NCBI RefSeq assembly: GCF_900639865.1
Contig: NZ_CAAAHX010000001.1
Coordinates: 109,645 to 173,644 of the forward strand
Reading direction: 5' to 3'
Length of the DNA: 64,000 nucleotides
DNA from: Legionella gresilensis
Lineage (GTDB): Bacteria; Pseudomonadota; Gammaproteobacteria; Legionellales; Legionellaceae
Below the pieces are notes generated by a model that saw only the letters and a program-made list of their open reading frames with translations, was not told where the DNA came from and did no database searches. The position numbers and the translations under genes are program-made. The stretch's first letter is position 1, and each line of letters starts with the position of its first letter. Below, piece by piece: positions 37,736 to 45,764 of the stretch.

Positions 37736-38947
37736 ATGACTCAATACTTACAAATCAACAGGAAAATAAAAGCCTGGACAAAGCATGTTATGTTTGATGA
37801 GAACGCTAAAGAGCAAATTATAAATTTAGCCTCTCTACCTATTATTTATAAACATATCGCGATAATGCCGGATGTACACTTAGGCATTGGTGCTACAGTA
37901 GGCTCCGTTATACCTACTAAAAAAGCAGTTATCCCAGCTGCTGTAGGTGTAGATATTGGTTGCGGTATGATAGCGATGCGAACTAATTTATTTGCTAAGG
38001 ATTTACCTGATGATTTATATAAGCTACGTTTAGCAATTGAAAAAGCTATTCCAGTTGGCTTTGATAAATGGACAGAGCAAACACTACCGCAACTGGCTAT
38101 TCAAATCTGGAAAAGTAAACTTAATAAAGAGTATCTTTTTTTAAGAGAGAAGCACCCCTCCATAGGTATGGGCAAGCAATCTAAGCACCGTTCTAATCCA
38201 GTTAGTCAACTTGGTACGCTAGGCGGTGGGAATCACTTCATAGAACTGTGTTTAGATGAACAACAACAACTTTGGTTGATGTTACATAGTGGCTCTAGAG
38301 GAATAGGTAATATAATTGGCACTTACTTTATTGAATTAGCTAAACGTGATATGCAAGAGCAACTAGGTCAATTACCTGATAGAAATTTAGCTTATTTTAC
38401 TAAAGGAACAAAGCATTTTGATGATTATTTTCATGCTGTCAGCTGGGCGCAGAATTATGCCAGATGCAATAGAGATATTATGCTGCAAATTCTTGTTCAA
38501 ACAGTAAGTAATTTTTTAGGTATACCTATTAATAGTGAGTTGTATGTAGTTAATTGTCATCATAATTATGTTGCAGAAGAAAACCATTACGGTCAGCGTG
38601 TATATATTACCCGGAAAGGTGCCGTATCGGCTAAAAAAGACGAATTAGGTATTATTCCTGGAAGTATGGGTGCAAAGTCTTTTATTGTTAGAGGGTTAGG
38701 CAATCCAGAGAGTTTTAATAGTTGTAGCCATGGTGCTGGTCGCGTTATGTCACGCCATCAAGCAAAAAAATTGATTAGCTTAGCTGAACATAAGATAGCT
38801 ACAAAAGCCGTTGAGTGTCGCAAAGATAAAAATATACTTGATGAAAGTCCTGCTGCCTATAAAAACATTGATGCCGTAATGAAATCACAAGAAGATTTAG
38901 TAGAAATATTATTTACTTTAAGACAAATTTTATGTGTTAAGGGATAA
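37736..38947 (+). CDS. rtcB: RNA-splicing ligase RtcB
   Basis: The 403-residue protein carries RtcB motifs: MPDVHLGIGATVG, GVDIGCGM with metal-binding Cys76, GTLGGGNHFIE, HSGSRGIG, CHHNYVAEE, and the guanylylation region SCSHGAGRVMSR. RtcB joins 2',3'-cyclic phosphate or 3'-phosphate RNA ends to 5'-OH ends with GTP and Mn. rtcA, archease and the RtcR regulator are not nearby. No Shine-Dalgarno sequence is evident before ATG 37736. Confidence 0.95.
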   Translation: MTQYLQINRKIKAWTKHVMFDENAKEQIINLASLPIIYKHIAIMPDVHLGIGATVGSVIPTKKAVIPAAVGVDIGCGMIAMRTNLFAKDLPDDLYKLRLAIEKAIPVGFDKWTEQTLPQLAIQIWKSKLNKEYLFLREKHPSIGMGKQSKHRSNPVSQLGTLGGGNHFIELCLDEQQQLWLMLHSGSRGIGNIIGTYFIELAKRDMQEQLGQLPDRNLAYFTKGTKHFDDYFHAVSWAQNYARCNRDIMLQILVQTVSNFLGIPINSELYVVNCHHNYVAEENHYGQRVYITRKGAVSAKKDELGIIPGSMGAKSFIVRGLGNPESFNSCSHGAGRVMSRHQAKKLISLAEHKIATKAVECRKDKNILDESPAAYKNIDAVMKSQEDLVEILFTLRQILCVKG

Positions 38948-38986
38948 AAGTAATTAACCTCATTATTAACCTCTGTTATTCTCTTA

Positions 38987-39133
38987 GTAGACTTCTTCGG
39001 AAACTCGCTGCAAGGAGCTAAGTTGCAGGTTGCGCCAGCACACAGAACCGGAGGGTACATAAAGTACATGAGGATTTGAGCACTGCCGCAGCCAGCAAAT
39101 TGGCCATTAAAGTAGAGTTTCCAAAGAAGTCTA
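38987..39133. repeat. MITE-like intergenic element, family A, near-intact copy
   Basis: This 147-bp element has 19-bp terminal inverted repeats with one mismatch (TAGACTTCTTCGGAAACTC and the complement of GAGTTTCCAAAGAAGTCTA). It shares AAAGTACATGAGGAT and ATTGGCCAT with the 1773-1935 copy. It has no coding capacity. It lies between rtcB and the MCE operon. Confidence 0.75.
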
Positions 39134-39173
39134 GAGATAAAAATTATATATCAACATTATACAAGGATGGTAA

Positions 39174-39938
39174 ATGACTTTTTTCTACGCGATAGGAAGG
39201 AATACCAGTCGAGTCCTCCTCTCCTTTAATCTTTTTTTCGCGTTTCTCGGTCATGTAGGCCATAGTGCTCTAAGAGCAATTTTTGGCCCTACACATATTG
39301 TCTGGTTAAATGTATTAAAGATTCTTTATAATTCTGGGACAGCGATTGTTATTCCACTTATCTTTATTAGCATTTTATCAGCAGGCACCTTATGTCTTAA
39401 CCTTTATTTCACTTTACAAAATTTTAATTTGCATGAGAAAGCGCTCCCCATTGCCCAAACCATGTTAACCAGGGATCTATTACCTCTTTTAATAGGATTA
39501 GTATTATGTGTACAATCCTCACTTAATTTGATTATTAACCGGGTTAGAATTACAAAGTTACGCCATACGCCACATGAAGTAATTCTTACCTATATCTTAC
39601 CTATTTTTATAGGTACGAATATGTGTGCTGTACTTTTGTATGCTTATACGCTTACTGCTTCTTTAATTGGTCTTTCTTATATATTTAATTATTACTTTAA
39701 TATGACATTATATGAGTATATGCTTCATATTAGTCATGCAGTAAAAATTACCAGTTTAATAATTGGAACAATTAAGACACTTCTATTTGCTACAATTATA
39801 AGTTTAACAGCTGGTTATTATTATTATTTAGCTGCGATTATACATATTCCTTTACGCACTGCCGTATCTCGTATTTTAACACGTGGTGCCCTATGGATTA
39901 TTGTAATAGGCGCTCTGTTAAAAGTTCTACGGATTTAA
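39174..39938 (+). CDS. MlaE-like ABC permease, divergent
   Basis: The 254-residue protein has five or six membrane segments and, by layout, matches MlaE/YrbE permeases that move lipids with MCE proteins. A cytoplasmic-end segment RITKLRHTPHEVILTYILP lies where MlaE has its ATPase-coupling helix with EQL, but that motif is absent. It is followed 31 bp later by an MCE gene and then a lipoprotein gene. The usual ATPase gene is missing from the operon. Confidence 0.7.
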   Translation: MTFFYAIGRNTSRVLLSFNLFFAFLGHVGHSALRAIFGPTHIVWLNVLKILYNSGTAIVIPLIFISILSAGTLCLNLYFTLQNFNLHEKALPIAQTMLTRDLLPLLIGLVLCVQSSLNLIINRVRITKLRHTPHEVILTYILPIFIGTNMCAVLLYAYTLTASLIGLSYIFNYYFNMTLYEYMLHISHAVKITSLIIGTIKTLLFATIISLTAGYYYYLAAIIHIPLRTAVSRILTRGALWIIVIGALLKVLRI

Positions 39939-39969
39939 ATGATCGCTAAAATAGTTTAAGGATAAATTA

Positions 39970-40827
39970 ATGCGTCATGAACCTTTTTATACTTTAGTAG
40001 GTATATTTGTAGTTGGTGGCCTTGCCTTGATGTTTGTTGGAGGTTTATTTTTTTATCAACAACATACGCAAGCAAAAGTACAAACGTTTGTTATGTTTTT
40101 TAAAGGCTCATTAAAAGGATTAAGCGCAACGACTCCCGTAACTTATCGAGGTGTGAAAGTTGGTGAAGTCTCGCTTATTGAAATTACAGAGAATAAAATT
40201 AAAAATAAAGTTGAAATTCCTGTTTATGTCGAATTTTTTGTAGAGAAAAACCTAGATTTTGCTCAAAACCCTGTTGAATTATTAATTAGGAATGGCTTTG
40301 TTGCGAACATTTCTAGCCCTAATTTTTTAACGGGGGTCGCTGAAATTGAGCTAGTTAAAAGCGATGTCAAACTTAGTAATTATCAGCCTAGCTATTTCCG
40401 TGGCTATCCTATTTTTCCCACAAGAAATACCAAGGAAAAACCCACTACAATTACCGAAACCTTAAAATCAGCACAAATAATGATTGAAGAAATTACGAAG
40501 TTTGTTCGCTCCCCGGCTTTTAAAGATACTATAACTTCTACGCGACGAATGGCTAATAGTTTCACGCGATTATCGCGTAATCTTGATAATCGGTTGCCGT
40601 CGGCCATTAATAGTTTTAATCAATTAACCCGCAATCTTGATAACCGGCTTCCGTCTGCGATAAATAACTTTAATCGCTTAACACTTAACCTTGATGATTA
40701 TTTACCACCAGCTATTACCTATTTTAATCGCTCTGTAAAAGAAATAGCAGACGCCGCTAATTCCGTCGAAAACTTGAGTGACTACCTATCACGCCACCCC
40801 GAATCACTCTTACGAGGTAAATCGTGA
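39970..40827 (+). CDS. MCE-domain (MlaD-like) lipid transport protein
   Basis: This 285-residue protein has an N-terminal membrane anchor (about 9-29) and one MCE domain (FKGSLKGLSATTPVTYRGVKVGEVSLI, about 44-130), followed by a helical tail. The tail holds three tandem 18-residue repeats (residues 198-251) of the form F(T/N)xLxxNLDxxLPxAIxx. MCE proteins form ring or tube channels for lipids across the periplasm. Its stop overlaps the next gene by 4 nt. Confidence 0.85.
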   Translation: MRHEPFYTLVGIFVVGGLALMFVGGLFFYQQHTQAKVQTFVMFFKGSLKGLSATTPVTYRGVKVGEVSLIEITENKIKNKVEIPVYVEFFVEKNLDFAQNPVELLIRNGFVANISSPNFLTGVAEIELVKSDVKLSNYQPSYFRGYPIFPTRNTKEKPTTITETLKSAQIMIEEITKFVRSPAFKDTITSTRRMANSFTRLSRNLDNRLPSAINSFNQLTRNLDNRLPSAINNFNRLTLNLDDYLPPAITYFNRSVKEIADAANSVENLSDYLSRHPESLLRGKS

Positions 40828-41408
40828 TCTTTAGAACAATTAGCCTTATTTTATTCATGTTATTATTGCTTTCTTGCAGTCGTTCAAAAGAATCAGAATT
40901 TTATCTATTAAATCCGATTACGCCTGAGCAAAGCAAAGTGCTTCATAATGACATGCAAATTGGCATAGATGAAATTCAGGTGCCCGAATACACTCAAAAA
41001 CCACAATTAATGATTAACTACACCCCTTACAAGGTCCAATTAAAGGAGTATCATCGCTGGGTTGAGTCCTTAGATAAAAATATTGGGCGCGTTATCGAGG
41101 CTAATTTAACTACCTTATTGCCAGGCGCAGTTATTGCAAGATACCCTTGGGATACTAAGTTTAAGCCTAACTACCATATTCAGATTGATATTTTTCAATT
41201 TGAAATTGATTGCAAAGGCGATAGTATTTTACGAGCCGAGTATATTATTTTTTCTAATGAATCACTGGTTAAAAAGTATGATGTATTTTATCGGCTTAAA
41301 TTAATTAACGAACCTGTTACAATTGAAGCCCTTGTTAAAAGCATGAATACTAACTTAAATCACTTAACAAGGGATATTGCGAATTCATTTAAAACAGTCA
41401 GTAAATAA
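40824..41408 (+). CDS. ABC-type transport auxiliary lipoprotein (PqiC-like)
   Basis: The 194-residue protein has a lipoprotein signal (ILFMLLLLSCSRS, lipidated Cys about residue 19). A family-typical FYLLNPITPEQ, VPEYTQKPQLMI and HRWVESLDKNIGRVIEANL follow. These resemble the PqiC/YmbA lipoproteins at the end of MCE operons, which anchor the complex to the outer membrane. Confidence 0.85.
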   Translation: MIFRTISLILFMLLLLSCSRSKESEFYLLNPITPEQSKVLHNDMQIGIDEIQVPEYTQKPQLMINYTPYKVQLKEYHRWVESLDKNIGRVIEANLTTLLPGAVIARYPWDTKFKPNYHIQIDIFQFEIDCKGDSILRAEYIIFSNESLVKKYDVFYRLKLINEPVTIEALVKSMNTNLNHLTRDIANSFKTVSK

Positions 41409-41460
41409 GAAATAACGAATGACAATTATTTCTATATTAACTCTATTATTTATCATTTGT

Positions 41461-41490
41461 AGTATAAGCCATTTACAAATGGCTTATACT
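41461..41490. terminator. Perfect 14-bp stem-loop between convergent genes
   Basis: AGTATAAGCCATTT (41461-41474) pairs with AAATGGCTTATACT (41477-41490) around a 2-nt loop. It lies between the lipoprotein gene and the convergent LPMO gene. No strong T tract follows on either strand. Confidence 0.55.
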
Positions 41491-41509
41491 AATCAAACAA
41501 AAGGTTTTG

Positions 41510-42649
41510 TTAATCTAAAAGATTCCAAGCTTGTGTCCAAGCTAAACCAACACCAGGCTCATAATAGGCAGGTGATTGTGAACACCAATTAGAGTATGGC
41601 CAAGGTTTACACTGATATCTCTTATGATCATTACGGCCCATAACAATTGTGCCGGCTTTGTAATTGGCTATACCATCTGGGTAAATATAGTCTACTACTT
41701 CGCCAGGGTTTTTCAGATCAACTGCCATGCGATAGTTACTTACATTGTTATCCTTAATATAGACTTTATAAGCACTACCAGGTGTCAAAATTATATTACC
41801 TGAAGCTGGATCCAGTTGCCCAATTTGTAAGAGGCTTGATTGACTATTTACCTTCTGGGCAAGGGCATAGGGCCATTGCGTTGCGCTAGAATTACTTTGA
41901 TTCGTAACAATACTATGACTCTCTACTTCTGAGCCGTTCTTAAATAATCTTAAATAGGCCGTGGTACCTGGTACAACGTCGGCAGTATTATATAGGGTGT
42001 CTAATTCATTCCAGCTAACATTAGATGTTGCTTGCTTAATGAAAACATCACTACAAGAATAAAATGCTTCTGGGCTATCGGCTCGTTGCCATATTACATA
42101 CAAGATATGTTTACCTGTTTTATTAGCCGGGATTGGGCAGTTCATTTTATAACGTCCATTCTCTAAAGTAACACTGGTAATTGTACAAAAAGCCTCATCT
42201 AAATCGCTCCATCTTAGAGGCTGTGCAGGCGTATAATTATCCTTAGTTAAGTAAAATTTAAAATATTTAGTACGGTGCGGCGCAGTCGCATTATAAATAA
42301 ACTGGAATGGCCTATTTGGTTCAACATTCATTAAAGTTGTTGGCCAATCTTCTCTAGCTAAGTTTAAGCCCTGAAATAGATCGCGTCCTCCAGCACATAG
42401 TGTGCCATCAGGAATAATAGCTTGGTGCCTATCGTTAGCTGCTCCCTGGTTAACTTCATTCCAATTATAGATAGCTTGTTTGCCTCCAACGGCTATAGCG
42501 GCCTTACAAGCTTCTGATTTAGGATTTTCTGGACCTTCTTTATAACACTGATAAGAACGAGAAATTGGCAGCTCCATGGAGCCATGCGCTTGCACGATGG
42601 CAGATGTTCCTATTAACAATAGACTAGATGGTATAAGTAGCTTTTTCAT
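41510..42649 (-). CDS. Secreted AA10 lytic polysaccharide monooxygenase (chitin-active, GbpA-like)
   Basis: The signal peptide ends at Ala21, leaving His22 (HGSMELPISR) as the N-terminal residue, as required for the copper brace. The second copper ligand is probably His125 in TAPHRTKYF. The catalytic module spans about 22-208. After a linker domain, the C-terminal YKAGTIVMGRNDHKRYQCKPWP and AWTQAWNLL form a CBM5/12-like chitin-binding module. Total length 379 residues. It is likely exported by the type II system and cleaves crystalline chitin or cellulose oxidatively. Confidence 0.9.
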   Translation of the reverse strand: MKKLLIPSSLLLIGTSAIVQAHGSMELPISRSYQCYKEGPENPKSEACKAAIAVGGKQAIYNWNEVNQGAANDRHQAIIPDGTLCAGGRDLFQGLNLAREDWPTTLMNVEPNRPFQFIYNATAPHRTKYFKFYLTKDNYTPAQPLRWSDLDEAFCTITSVTLENGRYKMNCPIPANKTGKHILYVIWQRADSPEAFYSCSDVFIKQATSNVSWNELDTLYNTADVVPGTTAYLRLFKNGSEVESHSIVTNQSNSSATQWPYALAQKVNSQSSLLQIGQLDPASGNIILTPGSAYKVYIKDNNVSNYRMAVDLKNPGEVVDYIYPDGIANYKAGTIVMGRNDHKRYQCKPWPYSNWCSQSPAYYEPGVGLAWTQAWNLLD

Positions 42650-42889
42650 TGTTATTTCCTTCCGTTTGTCCTAAAAGTACCTATTTACTATTACAGTTTA
42701 AAAATTTCCTTTTTGCTTATTTCAGAATATGGAAAAATCTAATGACAAAACGACTGATTTAACTCCATAGCAATTAATTTTAGCTCATATTTTTGCTCTC
42801 TGAATAATGGAGGACTTATAAAAATAAAAGCTTTCAAAATTAATTAAATTTAAGCTTTTGAATAAATCACTTAAATCCAACTAGAGTAA

Positions 42890-43564
42890 TTACCCAGCTT
42901 GTGGAGTTGTAGGGGGCAATGGGGGAGGAGCAGGTATACTATCAGACTCTAAGATTTCTTTAACTTCATGAGGCGCATACGGGGTAAGCAATCCTTTGGT
43001 ATCCATCCATTTCAAACGAATAAATGTATCTCTATAAGGACCTTCTTTGTCCCTCGCTTCCTTAGCAACTTTACTAAAATCCAAATCATGCTCTGAGAAA
43101 GTCTGTCCGAAAAAGCTACAACTAGAATAATAAAAGCATTTAAATGCAATAATAAATAAATCTCTAGCTTTAGAATTTTTTGAAGTATCCAAACTTGATA
43201 CATTACTTAAGCTATTAAACTGCCCTTTATCAAACCTGTTTTCGAGTGACAAATCTTTGATAATTGAGTATATGTGCTCAGCTTGTTCTATCTTTGAAAT
43301 AGCTATGGAAGTATTATCAGAAGGTGAAGTTGATTCAGTTAATATTTGACTATCCTTTCCCAGTTTAACTAAATCCTCTAGAAAATGTTTAATTTTCTCT
43401 CCATAGATATCAATCTTTTCTCCATTGATCTGAACTTGATCAGAAGAAGCCAAAATAGCATTATTTACCCAATTAACTACCCATCCTGGATTAGATATCA
43501 TATATTGAGATTCTACAGATAATTTTAGCTTTTCTTCTTTAGTATGACTTAAAGTAATGTGCAT
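42890..43564 (-). CDS. Uncharacterised 224-residue protein with proline-rich tail
   Basis: I do not recognise a family. The protein has no signal peptide. A central segment (LFIIAFKCFYYSSCSFFGQTF) is hydrophobic but broken by polar residues. The last 20 residues are Ser/Pro-rich (IPAPPPLPPTTPQAG) after a Glu-rich EVKEILES. An exported effector is possible. It is followed by a 240-bp gap before the LPMO gene. Confidence 0.65.
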   Translation of the reverse strand: MHITLSHTKEEKLKLSVESQYMISNPGWVVNWVNNAILASSDQVQINGEKIDIYGEKIKHFLEDLVKLGKDSQILTESTSPSDNTSIAISKIEQAEHIYSIIKDLSLENRFDKGQFNSLSNVSSLDTSKNSKARDLFIIAFKCFYYSSCSFFGQTFSEHDLDFSKVAKEARDKEGPYRDTFIRLKWMDTKGLLTPYAPHEVKEILESDSIPAPPPLPPTTPQAG

Positions 43565-43814
43565 AAGGATAATTTAGTGAGTAGTCTAATCTTAGTTTAA
43601 GAAAATGTATAAGAAATATCAAATTTGCATATAAATTAATTTTATTGTTTTTTTATAATTATTTTAAATTAAATATTTTTAGAACTAGATACATTAAATT
43701 TTCAATTAAAGATAAGTTATTTTTAAGGAAACAGAAACCATTTTTGCTTGAAAATACACAATTTAGCTTCTGTTTTATTAGATTAGTTGTATTATTAAAA
43801 ATAACAGTAAATTA

Positions 43815-45332
43815 TTAATTTATTACAAGCGTATTCCCTTGATTAATTTCATCATTTTTATTAGTAGGTACTATATTAGACGTCATAAGGGTGACTTCTT
43901 GTGTAGATTCATTAATTATCTTATCAGTTGGTATATAAGACCTACCTAAAATGGAACAAAGCGCTTTTTGATCTTCTAGGCTTAAATAAGCTGCTACGGC
44001 TTCTAAAGGATTAATATAATCAGACTTAGTTATAACTTGATTCATTAAAGGCTGCATATGAGCAATATTAGCTATGTTCTTTTTGTCAAAAAAATTAACA
44101 TTATCTACTTCCTCTTTATTAAATTTCTTTGTAGTTACCCTTTCATAACGCTCATTAGGGCACTTAAGATCAATTTGCCACTGATCAACCACTGCCATAT
44201 AAAGAGAGTTAAAGAGCATTTTTGCTTTATGAATCTGCTTTAAAAGCTTTCGCTCGCCCTTATCTCTCGGTAGCGTACCTAGAAAAGAAAAATAGTTAAA
44301 CCAGCTTTCTTCTTTTATAGGTAGCGATTTAATAGTATTTACTCGAGCAAAATTCTCATAATAATCACATATTTGCTCAATTAATTGATCGCGATAAGGT
44401 TGATATTCCTTGGGTAAAGTAGCATTTCTAAATAACCATTCTAAGCGTTGTAACCGTTTGATAACTAATTTAGCATCATCTGCGTAATCTTTAGAAATTT
44501 GTAAGGATTTATTGGTTTCTTCAGTAAGGGCTTCCATTTCTTGAGGGGGTAGGGTCCAATAGAGTTTTACATCCTTATCTTCTAAAGCACGATAATGTAC
44601 TTTTTTTCCCGACCTTTTAGTGTGCTGTCTTAAGGTGCCTGTGCTATGTAGAAATATTTTCTCTAAAGGACCACTATACCGAGGAATAGTTGGATGTTTA
44701 TCATTTTCTGTTAAGCGACTCAACTGTTGCTCAGTCAAGATACCTTTTAACAGTGACAAAGTTTGCGTTTTACAAGTATAAGAGCCTTTTAAACTAGGCC
44801 CCCATAAGGTTAAAGATAAATTTAATTCAAAAGGTTTAAGCCTTGATTCACGATGCTGCTCTTGCGCTTTAGCCTTTTCAAATTGGTATATTTGTGCAGA
44901 CCAATGTTCATAAGGGTAAATTCTTGTGTCTTTTTTTGCCTTAGCAGCCAGCCCCTGTTGACTCATTACCTCATTGATTGCTTGTTCTTGCTCATCAGCA
45001 GCAACCTTACAGCGCTGCTGTAATAGCTTAAATTTTTCTTCTGTTAACTCAAAGGTAGCTCCGTGTAAACCACATCCTAAGTCTAAAAAACGTACTTCTT
45101 CATGACGTAACATGCCATGATTACCATTTAAATCTACATCCAAACCTAAACTTAATTTTACCTTCTTTAATAATGAATTAGGCGTAGTTGTAGGTAAACC
45201 ATAAAACCCCCACTGCTCGACTACTTCTATTTTACCCTTATTCTCCCATTGGGATAATAAAAGGCAACTATGCCAGAAAGGATTACTACCAGCTTCTCGA
45301 TCGAGTACACAAAAGGTCACTGCATATTTCAT
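43815..45332 (-). CDS. Uncharacterised 505-residue protein, possible papain-like hydrolase fold
   Basis: The start is ATG 45332, 7 nt after AAGGA; an ATG 6 nt further upstream is too close to it. Near the N-terminus stands NPFWHSCLLLSQ (His21) within a beta-like stretch, and at about 183-194 stands GSYTCKTQTLSL (Cys187) at a predicted helix start. A His before Cys in such contexts recalls permuted NlpC/P60 hydrolases. The rest is helical and charged. There is no signal peptide. It may be an effector; the fold proposal is tentative. Confidence 0.65.
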   Translation of the reverse strand: MKYAVTFCVLDREAGSNPFWHSCLLLSQWENKGKIEVVEQWGFYGLPTTTPNSLLKKVKLSLGLDVDLNGNHGMLRHEEVRFLDLGCGLHGATFELTEEKFKLLQQRCKVAADEQEQAINEVMSQQGLAAKAKKDTRIYPYEHWSAQIYQFEKAKAQEQHRESRLKPFELNLSLTLWGPSLKGSYTCKTQTLSLLKGILTEQQLSRLTENDKHPTIPRYSGPLEKIFLHSTGTLRQHTKRSGKKVHYRALEDKDVKLYWTLPPQEMEALTEETNKSLQISKDYADDAKLVIKRLQRLEWLFRNATLPKEYQPYRDQLIEQICDYYENFARVNTIKSLPIKEESWFNYFSFLGTLPRDKGERKLLKQIHKAKMLFNSLYMAVVDQWQIDLKCPNERYERVTTKKFNKEEVDNVNFFDKKNIANIAHMQPLMNQVITKSDYINPLEAVAAYLSLEDQKALCSILGRSYIPTDKIINESTQEVTLMTSNIVPTNKNDEINQGNTLVIN

Positions 45333-45338
45333 TATCAT

Positions 45339-45764
45339 TTCCTTATTGGAAGTTGTATTAATTAATAGTTAAGAATTTTATAACTTTTAGAGCTCTCTGA
45401 TAAGAAATGCAACAACATTAAAATAACTTTTGCTTGTTAATCCTCCGTTAGATTAGTAAGGCTATTTTCTTTATGGATTTAAATCTCTCCTTTAAGCTAA
45501 CTGCTATAAATGGTTATTTCTATCTATTTCCCGAGTCAAAGTTATTGATAACCAATTCACTATTACAGATTAATGCAACCTTAGCTACAAATACCATTAT
45601 AAAATGCTAATTAGTATTAAAAAGTTTATTTAATTCATTTAGAAGGCTAAAAAACCTTCCCTTTTTTAGATATTAATTGGATTTAATCAACTATACTCTA
45701 AGTTGGGCTTAGCAATGTTGCTCTATACTTTAAATAATAATATAAAAAATAAGCGAGACTACTT
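45339..45764. other. Intergenic region before the MMPL gene
   Basis: This divergent gap holds AT-rich DNA without a credible frame. A small stem GAAGG/CCTTC (45642-45659) followed by CCTTTTTT on the plus strand looks like a weak terminator. It could end a short RNA upstream, but no matching promoter is evident. Confidence 0.3.
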
